Shown here one piece after another: positions 32,201 to 39,802 of a DNA stretch of 64,000 nt (positions within the stretch are counted from its first letter, which is position 1; the number at the start of each line of letters is the position of its first letter). Location: contig WPIO01000148.1 of NCBI GenBank assembly GCA_009760855.2, forward strand, positions 412,001-476,000, in the 5' to 3' direction. Source of the DNA: Cristatella mucedo. Taxonomy: Eukaryota; Bryozoa; Phylactolaemata; Cristatellidae. The notes beneath the pieces were generated by a model. The model saw only the letters and a program-made list of their open reading frames with translations, was not told the origin of the DNA and ran no database searches. Made by a program: the position numbers and the translations under genes.

Positions 32201-33927
32201 AGGGATACCAGATCTAAATTGGTCCATGCATTTTTTAAATCCCGTCGACTTCTATAACTCACTGCTTGCTGATCTACCGGCTTATGCAATCAGGCGCTTA
32301 CAGCTGGTGCACAACTCTGCAGCTAGGCTTGTCTGTCGTGAGTGTTGCAGTTGCACATCGCACCACTTCTCACCGACCTGCACTGGCTACCAGTCAAGTA
32401 ATGCATCAACTTCAAGGTTTTGTCACTCACTTTCAGGTCCCTTCCTTATTTGGCTCCAGCCTACCTCTCAGATCTACTCCCCCACCATGCTAAGCATCGT
32501 ACCACCCGCTTTTCGGAATCAAATTGCCTGCAGAAACGTTGGAAAATTTCTAAAATAAGGTAACACTTTACGATGCTTTCAGCAGTTCGAAGTAAGATTA
32601 TGGAGCCAGGAATATGTGCAATTTTTTTCAAGGAATAAAGCAGAAAAGTTTTTGGCTGTGCAGTAACTATCTGGCGATTGAGACTGCTCACCCTATAATG
32701 CAAGCATCTGATTAGGTACAGTTTCCATTCGAGCAATAGTAAGCAACAGTTCCGGCATGTCTGTAATAGTGATTTGGCAAAACATAAAATACTAGGCAAA
32801 CATATGAGATGAGGCTGGTCGTGCCCAGTTTTACATGCAGCTGTGTGGTATGGCATATTCAATAGTCAATAATTTAGGTGATTGAGTCCAGTGCCTGGAA
32901 AGACAAGCAGTCATCGAGGGTATGCAGGGATATTTCGAAGCTCGACAGCTTTACTTGATGTGGGAAACCAGGAGGCATCGAATGGAATCTAGCATTCACG
33001 ATATTGCTATGCGGTCAACCTGTAGTTCTGCGAGTGAATCTTATGGAATAACGTTGTAATCAGCAGCAACATAACCATTCTCCTGAAACAGCACTAGGCA
33101 GTTTCCGTGTATCATATACCTAACACCGGCCGGCTGGCAACAACAGTCACACAAGCCAATATTGGCAGAACTGCATACAATCAAATCGGCCTACAAGTGT
33201 CACGTACAGGGCATAACAAGGGCTGTTACTGATAGTGGCACTTATAAGGGTTAAGCTAAAAAGCAAATTCAGTTGGAAATGGACGTCCCCACTTACAGGC
33301 ACATGCGCATGTGGCACGTTCGTATGTGGCCCGTGCGCATGTGGTGAGCGGTACGTGGCACATGGCAGCACATAGACTGCAAACACCGGTTTGATTTATA
33401 TCACTTAATTCCGCCGACGTCATGCAAAGGGCAGGGTTTTTCGTGCAGCTGTTTACAGGCAGCAGCCAAGATATTATTCATATATAAACATTCATTTGTG
33501 CAGCCGGAACATTCTATTTTCTTGAAAAACTGCCTAGCTTATTTCGCGGTTACTGCATAGCCATTCTGGTGTAAACTCTGTCCACTGAAGCCTACAGACT
33601 GTCACGTTAAAGCACGGGAGCCTACGCAAGCGAACCAGTGCAAGCCGCGATGTAGCGGGTGACAAATATCTATCAGATAGCCCTTGAGCCAGCTTAAATT
33701 GAAAGATTGGGCGGCTAACCTTCGTCATTCAGTCCAACGCGAGCCTCGCTAGCCGATCCAGGTTCAACGCCAGAGTCGTCGCTAGGTGTGCACGCCTTTT
33801 CACTCGATGGGTCATCGGCCTCTTTCGGAGGTGAAGAACATCCGGCTGGCGATGCGGCTAACTGCTGACACGGCGGCGTCTTCGGAATGCTCAGGTCCAC
33901 GAGTATACCAACGGCAGGCGATGGCAT
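17105..33927 (-). CDS. GTSE1-like protein, eight-exon gene (705 residues)
   Basis: Gene model built from the sequence. Exons are 33927-33720, 25751-25537, 24382-24130, 21166-21063, 20489-20049, 19928-19379, 18326-18164 and 17288-17105. All introns are GT/AG, every phase matches, and the summed length is 2118 nt including TGA. An in-frame TAG lies 51 bp before the ATG. The protein is Ser/Ala/Pro/Arg-rich and probably disordered. Residues 147-165 (SPLKPKQMVELFREANALA) resemble the N-terminal block of vertebrate GTSE1 (SPL..EKFVEVYKEAHLLAL), a cell-cycle-regulated, microtubule plus-end protein. Basic Ser-rich segments around residues 310-405 and 590-680 would suit microtubule binding. The homology is a suggestion, because the rest is too low-complexity to compare by eye; the exon structure is much better supported than the name. 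Confidence 0.7.
17509..17565. repeat. Partial copy of the 16820 foldback arm plus (AAT)n
   Basis: aaggttataacaatattaat followed by accaacaatagcaataat repeats the arm of the inverted repeat, then runs into about ten AAT units. It lies in the last intron of the GTSE1-like gene. Confidence 0.75.
17985..18118 (-). mobile_element. SINE-2 copy (antisense)
   Basis: Plus strand: gaattatttgtatagcgccc, caagagaactcaatctctat, then the tRNA-like head complement ending ccctgggccaaaccaggg (A-box complement). It lies in intron 7 of the GTSE1-like gene. Confidence 0.75.
18164..18326 (-). CDS. GTSE1-like exon 7
   Basis: Acceptor ccaatttttag, donor CAGCAG/gtacac. 163 nt, phase 1 to 2. It encodes a basic Ser-rich segment (SSSSAAASRRSSIVGLRKEA) and a short polyglutamine run of five. 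Confidence 0.65.
19055..19275 (-). mobile_element. Two LINE-A 3' tails (antisense)
   Basis: First tail at 19055-19150 is (TAA)n then aagtgccctcagagaact ... tttcaaggcgctttacat. A second at 19186-19275 starts aataatttctacatatttg and has a diverged hairpin. Both stop within about 100 bp, so they are extreme 5' truncations in intron 6. Confidence 0.75.
19379..19928 (-). CDS. GTSE1-like exon 6
   Basis: Acceptor gctcactttcag, donor TTATCAG/gtaatg, 550 nt, phase 0 to 1. Pro/Ala/Ser-rich, with a proline stretch (MPPKPPPPVSALRIANRSAT) that could bind SH3 or EVH1-type domains (inference). Confidence 0.7.
20049..20489 (-). CDS. GTSE1-like exon 5
   Basis: Acceptor gtttccacccag, donor TCAACG/gtcagt. It has 147 codons, phase 0 at both ends. 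It is rich in Ser, Ala and Arg, with SRRSLSAAHDVGAG and SRKSMLAPGG motifs. A LINE-A tail lies 16 bp upstream of the acceptor, inside the intron. Confidence 0.7.
20505..20605 (-). mobile_element. LINE-A 3' tail (antisense)
   Basis: (TAA)n, the hairpin with cccctcagagaactcaat ... ctttctaggcgctttac, then the first 3' UTR bases. About 100 bp only. It lies directly upstream of exon 5 of the GTSE1-like gene. Confidence 0.85.
21063..21166 (-). CDS. GTSE1-like exon 4
   Basis: Acceptor ttattgcag, donor CCAAGG/gtatgt. The 104 nt exactly bridge phase 1 to phase 0. It encodes SQYVRAPRDPLAPVRENIPT followed by YAPSAKECHLELPR. It is not low-complexity, which supports it as a real exon. Confidence 0.7.
21405..21545 (-). 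mobile_element. SINE-2 copy (antisense)
   Basis: Plus strand: attcatttgtttgtatagcc, aagtgaacttaatctttatc, then a head complement with gagttcgagcctgcaac (B box) and ggaccaaatcagggc (A-box side). Confidence 0.8.
21546..22320. other. Intronic, nothing recognised
   Basis: Inside intron 3 of the GTSE1-like gene. No repeat or exon signal that I could support. Confidence 0.3.
22321..22840 (+). mobile_element. LINE-A copy, diverged (sense)
   Basis: Plus-strand DNA follows the family from cctgactccccatcaagca through tcaggtccctttattctctg, aggctaggcatcgtaccacc, to the 3' UTR and hairpin (agtgtctagaaagagattta, tagggtgctttgc), ending in ATTATT. The frame has stops and a shift, so it is dead. It stands tail-to-tail with the next copy. 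Confidence 0.8.
22860..23200 (-). mobile_element. LINE-A copy, diverged (antisense)
   Basis: Plus strand: aataatagaacaatt, a decayed hairpin (accctctaatgagagctaaa), then 3' UTR (gcacataaaggacgaatcac) and the C-terminal RT block in antisense (ggcacggtccccaaaggatt). Confidence 0.75.
23201..24129. other. Intronic, nothing recognised
   Basis: Intron 3 of the GTSE1-like gene. A cagcaggcaaaagctct direct duplication occurs near 23728-23762. No other feature supported. Confidence 0.3.
24130..24382 (-). CDS. GTSE1-like exon 3 (conserved block)
   Basis: Acceptor gactctttgtag, donor AAGACTG/gtgagt, phase 0 to 1. Residues 142-225 carry the most protein-like and least repetitive segment of the gene: an amphipathic helix around VELFREANALACHISI, then a basic Ser-rich part (KKESRLLRSSLGCARR). 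Confidence 0.75.
24383..25536. other. Intron 2 of the GTSE1-like gene, nothing recognised
   Basis: No open frame, transposon or SINE signal identified. Confidence 0.35.
25537..25751 (-). CDS. GTSE1-like exon 2
   Basis: Acceptor aaatctgcag with a weak pyrimidine tract. It starts with 2 nt that complete codon 70 (Ala) and ends AGG/gtgagt in phase 0. It encodes an acidic patch (DRDGSKSNADEDVCEESVEN) followed by Ala/Thr-rich sequence. The intron before it is 8 kb and full of repeats. Confidence 0.65.
26040..26215 (-). mobile_element. SINE-1 copy (antisense)
   Basis: Plus strand: cattgcaaaat-type tail remnant, ggctatcaccaccacttgca, caggattcgaacccacgacc (intact B-box complement), then ctcctgggccatcac (A-box side). 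One of the cleaner heads. Confidence 0.85.
26222..26290 (-). mobile_element. SINE-2 or LINE tail fragment (antisense)
   Basis: ataataataatattattagg then tccctaggagaactcaatct and ctacccagatac: the tail stem-loop only. Confidence 0.5.
26291..26746 (+). mobile_element. LINE-A 3' end, tandemly duplicated
   Basis: Sense copy of the C-terminal block (actcccgactgacgtcacga), 3' UTR and hairpin to ATTATT at about 26570. The segment starting caccactaaccatattatgc at 26431 recurs at 26589, a 158-bp period, with a second hairpin and second ATT tail ending near 26729. Confidence 0.85.
26825..26990 (-). mobile_element. SINE-1 copy (antisense)
   Basis: Plus strand: tagctgatttcatagcctca (tail complement), tgctatcatcgccactttca, gactcgaacctacgacctgc (B-box complement), and the A-box side ttggctaagctgac. 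Confidence 0.8.
26991..27714. other. Intronic, nothing recognised
   Basis: Intron 1 of the GTSE1-like gene. No feature supported. Confidence 0.3.
27715..27897 (+). mobile_element. SINE-1, best-preserved copy
   Basis: Full plan visible: an A-box-like TGGCTCACTAGGTAAGG, a palindromic gacctcggccccgaggtcgt, a perfect B-box GGTTCGAATCC, body gcggtgatagccgtaaaggc, tail agaggctgttaaatcagct then agtatt and (ATT)n. An RNA polymerase III promoter is therefore present. I use this copy as the family reference. Confidence 0.9.
27898..28969. other. Intronic, nothing recognised
   Basis: Contains a poly-C run near 28169. No coding or repeat signal. Confidence 0.3.
28970..29622 (-). mobile_element. LINE-B fragment (antisense), left part
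   Basis: Matches the other antisense LINE-B copies (at 41035, 62930) through blocks such as gtagtatggaagtagcag, tgagttccaca, and cagttgtagaggcttagtag. It represents the C-terminal RT and 3' region of a second non-LTR family. It is interrupted at 29622 by a hAT-like element and resumes at 30879. Confidence 0.75.
29786..29825. repeat. 20-bp direct tandem duplication
   Basis: The unit gccataatcggggcagctaa is present twice in a row, within the subterminal region of the hAT-like element. Confidence 0.85.
30370..30475 (-). mobile_element. LINE-A 3' tail (antisense)
   Basis: aataataataatgcatttg, hairpin with agggccctcggagaact ... ctttctaggcactttac, about 100 bp. Inserted in the hAT-like element. 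Confidence 0.8.
30879..31124 (-). mobile_element. LINE-B fragment (antisense), right part
   Basis: Resumes with agacagggatcgaacatgat and ggcagttttcttaacaaaac, matching 63430-63480. The minus strand corresponds to the RT thumb region. It ends where a LINE-A tail begins. Confidence 0.7.
31125..31785 (-). mobile_element. LINE-A copy (antisense)
   Basis: (TAA)n, hairpin (agcaccctcagaaaact ... tctagacactttacat), 3' UTR, then the C-terminal and thumb regions of RT in antisense with several frameshifts. Confidence 0.85.
31786..32560 (+). mobile_element. LINE-A copy (sense), internally deleted
   Basis: Starts at motif A (LLVLLDFSAGFDTID, read across one shift) and covers motif B ([20 protein letters not shown]). 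Motif C is damaged ([18 protein letters not shown] became YAHD). After SLNSL there is a deletion of about 270 bp relative to the 5272 copy, then thumb and C-terminal blocks to about 32530. It is head-to-head with the preceding copy. Confidence 0.85.
32561..33719. other. Intronic, nothing recognised
   Basis: Intron 1 of the GTSE1-like gene. Near 33298-33365 a gcgcatgtgg-type motif recurs three times in imperfect form. No other structure seen. Confidence 0.35.
33720..33927 (-). CDS. GTSE1-like exon 1
   Basis: ATG at 33927 with G at -3. Residues 1-69, beginning MPSPAVGILVDLSIPKTPPC, then acidic and Pro/Ser-rich. Donor GACGAAG/gttagc, phase 1. Confidence 0.7.
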
Positions 33928-34934
33928 TGCTTCGCGTTCAAAAACAACTCTATCAGGGAAACTGTAACTGTCGAACTACAGAATGCGACGGCAAGCTAAG
34001 GAAGCCTGCCGGTGACATATGAGAGGGAAAGAGGAGGACAACAGCTGACAGGCAATAGTTACGCTCGAGCGAAGATATGACATGGACTGCATGGGGCAAC
34101 AGCTGACGGCTAGTGGGTTGGGCTCGAGAGCGAAAATATGGACAGCGCCTAACACTGGCAGAACACACCAGCCTAAGTATTACAAATGTAGGTCGCGGTG
34201 TTTGCCTTCAGACATCGTACAAGCGTCACTTTTACAAACCGTACGATCCCCATAGCATGCCATGAGTGCGGCAGTAGGAGACGTGAGAAGGAAGCAGCTC
34301 GTCGAGCAAAGCAAACGCGACTCGGAAAAACCGATTCAAAATAGCGGCACCTATCGGCAGAGACCAAATTGTGTAAGCACGCCTCAGCGCTGTTGCATTT
34401 ACCCGCTGCAAAAGCCGGATCTCTAGAGTCTGTTGTGTGGAGTAGGAAAAGGACGCAAACGACCAAGTACTGTTAGGCTAAAGCCGGGCCAGGATTTAAA
34501 AATCTGTCACGTGGTACACCCACCGTGAACTGGTAATACCGCTTAAAGACGAGATAAGAAAGAAGATATTTCTCACCGTAATTACATTTTATAATAAGAA
34601 TAAATTAAAATACTACGTTCTTTATTCACAGGCATGTTTTATAATGAGGGATTCCCGATGTGCAAACTTAGTCCGCAGCATTCCATGAAAGCATGCCGGT
34701 ATAAATGCATAGATGTACTACTTAGGACAAGAGTTCGACCAATCGCGGCGCGAAGGCAACCACATTGCCGGTGGCAGACAGCAGCCATCAATCAGCGACA
34801 GTTGCCGGCTAGATGAATTCTCGGGACGTTTGAAGGTCTAATAGCTCAGTACTCTAAAAAGCTATAAGCGAAGCTACTGATTTCAACGGCTCCTTAAGAA
34901 TTAAAGAAAGCTCACTCGTAAGCCTAGAAATAGA
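33928..34934. other. 5' region of the GTSE1-like gene
   Basis: Holds the presumed 5' UTR and promoter of the minus-strand gene. An imperfect duplication lies at 34039-34141. On the minus strand TTTGAA sits 10 bp before the ATG (33942-33937), followed by a GCGAA. It resembles the CHR element (TTTGAA) used by G2/M genes, but a 6-mer is weak evidence. Confidence 0.35.
34039..34141. repeat. Imperfect tandem duplication, about 58-bp period
   Basis: acaacagctgacaggcaata then gctcgagcgaagatatgaca recurs as gcaacagctgacggctagtg then gctcgagagcgaaaatatgg. Confidence 0.7.
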
Positions 34935-35600
34935 TAATAATCGAATAATAATAATACACTCGATAAAACGCCCTCAGAGAACTCAATCTCTTTCTAGGTG
35001 CTTTACATTTGCTGCAAAGGAAAAAACGGTCAAATGATGAGTGGCATCATGCTTGATAAACATTTCGAATAGCATGGTTAGGCGTGACATGCACAGGGTC
35101 AGCATGCAAGTGTGGTTAGTGGCAGCATGCACAGTGTCAGCACGCATAAGGTGCATGCTGCCACTAACCACATTTGCATGCTGACCCTGTTGTTTATCAA
35201 GCATGATATTACTCACCATTCAATCGCGTTTCCCTTTGCATAAAATGAAAAGCGCCTAGAAAGAGATTGAGTTCTCTGAGGGTGCTTTATCAAGTGCATT
35301 TTTTTTATGATTATTATTATTATTATCATTATAAGCACACAGAGGACGAATCATGGGGACCCACTAAATGCTGTCATAATTAGGTGCGTTTTTAAGTTTT
35401 TTTTTTTAATGTGGTCGAGCCAGGGGATGTTGTGACGCTAGTCGGAAGTGAGTTCCAGGCTTTGGAAGCATACGACCTAAATTCGCGGTCTCCAAAGGAT
35501 TTGAGGTTTGTACGATTTATAGGTTAACAGTTAGATTACGGAAAGCGGGTGGTGCGATGCTTGGCCTGGTGTGGGAGTAGATCTGTTAGAACCGTTATTT
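34935..35600 (-). mobile_element. LINE-A copy (antisense) with nested insertion
   Basis: (TAA)n and hairpin (acgccctcagagaactc ... ctttctaggtgctttac), 3' UTR to the gcacgcataag motif at 35150, interrupted to 35330, then continues cacacagaggacgaatcat and the C-terminal RT block in antisense to about 35590. Confidence 0.88.
35151..35330 (+). mobile_element. Nested LINE-A 3' tail (sense), with target duplication
   Basis: 180 bp from gtgcatgctgccactaacc through the hairpin to (ATT)n. Flanked by ATAAG at 35146-35150 and 35331-35335. Removing the insert restores the family sequence gcacgcataagcacac, so this is a genuine later insertion. Confidence 0.88.
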
Positions 35601-36329
35601 GATGCTGTCGAAAAAGAGCGACCTCTTGTCACTTTTTCGCGTGGATGGGACATAAACCCAAACGCACACAGCAGTTCCCTAACTTGTACTGGTATTCATA
35701 TCTCATTGCAGTTTCATTTCTGGTAACAAGGAAGAGTTCGGCCTATTTATGCCGCACCTGTCTTAAAGACAATTCAAACCATCCCCATCAAGTTGTGGCT
35801 TTACTGCAGGAGCTCTGAAATCCCCGTTCGACTGTACTTACTGTGAAGTCAAAGAAGACAGAAACTATTCAATGCAACAGCTGGGCGCTTTGTTTGGAAT
35901 TCTGTTGCTTTTATTGCATGGGTAGGGGGTTGTATACGATACTAAAAGTTGATTAGTTAAAGTACACGACACGTCAGTTGTGTCGTTGCACGACCACAAT
36001 TGCACGACCACATATGTTGGCCTTTAATGTAAGTACAAATGGCAGAAATAAACACCCAGCATACGTTATTACTTGGCGGTCGGGCCCACAAATACCGAGC
36101 GGAAAGATGGTAGCTTGCGTTCTCGAGAAAATTTTAAAGCAAGACGTATTCTGATTGGATTTACAAATAGCTTATACCCAGAATAGCACTGCAAGTCATC
36201 ACTATACACAACTGTACCTTGTCCTTTTACGGACTGGCTGCATAACGATTGCATGAACCCACACACTTGGCATCCGTACTATATATCCGGTCTATATGTA
36301 CCATTAGCTAACACAACTTAAAATGATTG
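35601..36329. other. Intergenic, nothing recognised
   Basis: No frame, repeat or splice context that I could support. Confidence 0.3.
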
Positions 36330-36925
36330 AAGAATGTTATTCATTTTGTTTGTTTTTCAAGCATGATTTTACTTACTATTCTATTGCGTATCACTTTGCA
36401 GTAAATGTAAAGCGCCTAGAAAGAGATTAAGTTCTCTGAGGGCGCTTTATCAAGTGCAATATTATTATTATTATTATTATAAGAAAAATAACGAGTATGC
36501 CACAACTATTGTTTGTTTGTATGTTTAATTTTTTGGCTGCATGTGGTAATGTATTGTTCAAGTGCACACGAACCTTTCCGAAATAGTGAAATGTTGAAAC
36601 GGTTTTCATAGCTAACTTTTACGATTTAAAAAGAAATTTAAAACGCACCTATTTATCGCAGTATTTAGTGGGTCCCTGTGATTCATTCTTTATGTGCTTA
36701 TGCGTGCCGACACTGTTGCATGCTGCCACTAACCACATTTGCATGCTGACCCTGTGCATGCCGACCCCGTGCATGCCACCCCTAACAATATAATAATTTT
36801 GTTTATCAAGCACGATACCACTCACCATTCAATCGTGTTTCCTTTGCAGTAAACTTAAAGCGCCTAGAAAGAGATTGAGTTATCCGATGGTGCAATAACA
36901 GTGTTAGTAATTATTATTATATAAT
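36330..36925 (+). mobile_element. Two LINE-A 3' tails (sense)
   Basis: First, 36330-36477: cattttgtttgtttttcaag through the hairpin to (ATT)n. Second, 36625-36925: begins in the C-terminal RT block (ttaaaacgcacctatttatc), then 3' UTR and a damaged hairpin (gagttatccgatggtgc). Confidence 0.85.
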
Positions 36926-37011
36926 TATGCCAACCTAAGCCTTGCAATAACCGCTTGCATTTAGCTGGCTGAAACCATAAATATCGAGGCAGGCACCGAG
37001 ATCCTAATTAA

Positions 37012-37115
37012 TTAAAGCGAGGAAGTTCGTCCTTCCGTCACGCGGTAAGATGGCGCACTTCCTTCATTTAGCAAGATTTCGCAGCGTTGTCTTCCGTAAC
37101 CAGTACTTCCGGAGC
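37012..37115. repeat. Unclassified short repeat R1, copy 1
   Basis: attaattaaagcgaggaag, then ccttccgtcacgcggtaaga tggcgca. It shares this core with 37206 and 58629. Confidence 0.7.
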
Positions 37116-37205
37116 CAGAGCAAAAAACCAGTGCAAGCATGTTTCAATTATGGGATTTTCTTTTAAACAATGAGCTCGTTCATCGATTTTTAACTAATAA
37201 TTGTC

Positions 37206-37300
37206 CTTATTAATTAAAGCGAGAAAGTCCACGCTTCCGTTATGCGGCAAAATGGCGCAGCGTTGTATTCCGTATCTTTTTCCGAGTCATTGTGGAGTGG
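37206..37300. repeat. Unclassified short repeat R1, copy 2
   Basis: attaattaaagcgagaaagt, then cttccgttatgcggcaaaat ggcgcagcgttgt, parallel to copy 1 about 195 bp away. Confidence 0.7.
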
Positions 37301-37367
37301 AGTGCAGACCAGGGGAGTATGTTTGTGCGCTCCGAAACAATTACACGCCCTGCAGAACTATGATAGA

Positions 37368-38325
37368 TAATAATAATAATACATTTATATAGCGCCCTCA
37401 GAGAACTCAATTCTTTTCTAGGCACTTTACATTTGCTGCAAAGGAAGCACGATCGAATGGTTAGTGGTAGCATGCTCAATAAACAACAAGAATAACATAG
37501 TTAGGGGTGACATGCACAGGGTCAGCATGTAAGTACGGTTAGTGGTCGCAGTGTAGTTTGGTTGCAGTCTTGCACAGCACAGAACGCCAGCCGACGAGCA
37601 ACACCACCAGTTTATTCCACTACGAACGGAGCACAACTCCCTTGGCCCCTCTCGCCCACCGAAGTCCCCGCGACTCCCTTGTGACGACAATCACTAATAA
37701 TACATCCCGACCGCATACCACATCGAGTGTCACAGCCCACTCGTACAACAATCAGGGGCAGTGCCATCAATTAAACGAAACTGCACAGTGTCAACATGCA
37801 TAAGTACATAAAAGATGAATCATGAGGGACCCACGAAGTATTGTGATAAATAGATGCGTTTTTGGTTTCTTTTTAAATGTGGTAAAGTGAAGAGATGTCC
37901 TGACGGAAGTCGGGAGTGAGTTCCAGGCTTTGAGAGCATACGAACTAAAGCCACTGTCTCCAAATGATTTGAGGTTTTTACGAGGTATTGATAAACTGTT
38001 GGATTCCGAAATGCGGGCGGTACGATGCTTAGCCTGGTGGAGGAGTAGATCTGATAGATAGGCTAGAGCCAAAGAATAAAGAGACTTAAAAGTGAGTGAC
38101 AAATCTTTGAAGTTGATGCATCGCTTGACTGGTAGCCAGTGCAGGTCGACGAGAGTGGATGCGATGTGGCAACTGCGACGACGCACACGACAGACAAGCC
38201 TAGCTGCACAGTTGTGCACCAGCTGTATACGCCTGAGTGCACAAGCGTGTAAACCAGCAAGTAGTAAGTTACAGAAGTCAAGACGGGATTTCAAAAGTGA
38301 TTTTCAAAAGGATTTCAAGCGTGGA
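37368..38325 (-). mobile_element. LINE-A copy (antisense), split by a 232-bp insertion
   Basis: Hairpin, 3' UTR, then (after the insertion) C-terminal and thumb RT in antisense. The minus strand carries a 167-codon open piece with SRLDFCNLLLAGL-like, AFSSYALKAWNSLP-like and KTHLF blocks. It ends near the SKLVHAF region. Confidence 0.88.
37554..37785. mobile_element. Unclassified 232-bp insertion flanked by CAGTG
   Basis: Interrupts the 37368 LINE-A copy. The 5-bp CAGTG occurs at 37549-37553 and 37786-37790. The insert begins tagtttggttgcag and ends cgaaactgca, giving a weak end-complementarity. No terminal hairpin or poly-tail. Could be a solo LTR or small DNA transposon. Confidence 0.6.
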
Positions 38326-39060
38326 CCAATGCACACATGGCATCCCTGTCCAAACAAGCCACAGACGTAGGCAACGCTGACAACTCTTGCGCTTCTTCTT
38401 CGGCACGTGATGATGCCGCTGCTCTACGTGTGGCGTGGCGACAGTGGGCGTGGCGCTGGACCATCAAACCGAGCACCTCTCCCCTTTCAATCGCCGAGCA
38501 GCAAGAGCCCTGCGCACAAAACGACCGAAGACTGCCGGCCGCGAGACTTCGCACAGAATATGGCGATAGAGGTAAACATTCAGGCGGATGTGGAAGATGA
38601 CAATGAAGAGAGCACCAACACGATGCTTTTGGAGTCAACGATGCGGTCGCGCAAGCGTTCGGCGTTGACAACGATGAGCGGATGCGCATTCACGAGAATG
38701 TGTTGAGCGGCGAAGGCCGTACGGACGTTTTGGTTCAGGGTCCGGTGCCGAGCAGACGATCGCGTTCACGCCAACCTTCCACGAAGGCCGATGAGAACGC
38801 CGAGGCTTTAGCGACGGCTCGTGAGTTTCGCGCTTGCGTCAACCACGGCGGCGCGCTCGACTTTCGGACGAGCAGAGGTGTGAGGTTCAACAACGAAACA
38901 CGCTAAAAAGAGAAGCTGACAAATTTTTTTTGAGGATAAAGAGCCTAGACGTAAAATTTGGATTCCTACTTCTCCGTGAAACGGATACTGATGAATCGCG
39001 TAAAAGTTGCTTAAATTTTGGATTTTTTACGACACCTAAGTCAATGGCCAAGAATTAATA
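38326..39060 (+). other. Unrecognised frameshifted coding-like segment
   Basis: An ATG at 38560 opens an acidic peptide (MAIEVNIQADVEDDNEESTN). From about 38620 a different frame is protein-like (DAFGVNDAVAQAFGVDNDER, later RRSRSRQPSTKADENAEALA) to a stop at 38906. The upstream 38340-38560 is GC-rich. Possibly a decayed transposon or retroposed gene; I do not recognise it. Confidence 0.3.
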
Positions 39061-39802
39061 ACGGAGACTGAGGATGACAAATGTTGCTTAGGGCGCGAAT
39101 TTAAAATGCACTATGACTTCCTGTTTATCTTGTACATTTTATTGTTGCATATGGAGACGATGTATTTCTAAATCTGTGCTGCCTTTTTTCCAAATTCTTC
39201 TGACGGTTGTGTTATCAATATACAGCTGTGAATGATCTTTCAGCAAATTAAAACTTATTTTACCATATTTTCGCGCTTCAATTGAGGCAAGACCGGCGAA
39301 GCACTTCTCAGCATTGAAAGGAAAAATTTGGGAAGATTAATTTGGATGACATTGACCAATTTTTTACGGTGAAATCAAAGAAAATCTATCTCTAAGATTT
39401 CTAAACTTTAATAAATAATAAACACTTATTTCATAGTTTTTGTTTTTCATTTAAAATATTGTGGTTGCAGTCTTTAAGAATAAATATGAATTAGAATGTT
39501 ACAAAACATGACAATTCCAAATTTAGATTTTTAATTTGATTTATAATCATTTAAATTTACACTGATTTTATGTATTAAAAATTATTGAATAAAAAACGAT
39601 GTTTCATCTTTAGTTCTTCCCCATGCACGCAATATCCAGGAACGCCACTGGCTTTGGGCACTACTCAGCGACTGCAAAAGGACTACATCGTCCTTGCCCA
39701 GCCGCCCCAAAGGTAAAGGGCAGGCCGAGCTTAACCGGGTGACCCTAAATTAGGCCTGGCCGTATAAACTATTATCCACCCCTGGCTAATAAATCCTAAT
39801 AG
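39061..39802. other. AT-rich stretch, nothing recognised
   Basis: From 39090 to 39600 the sequence is strongly AT-rich, then switches to GC-richer sequence before the LINE-A copy. No frame or repeat plan visible. Confidence 0.35.
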
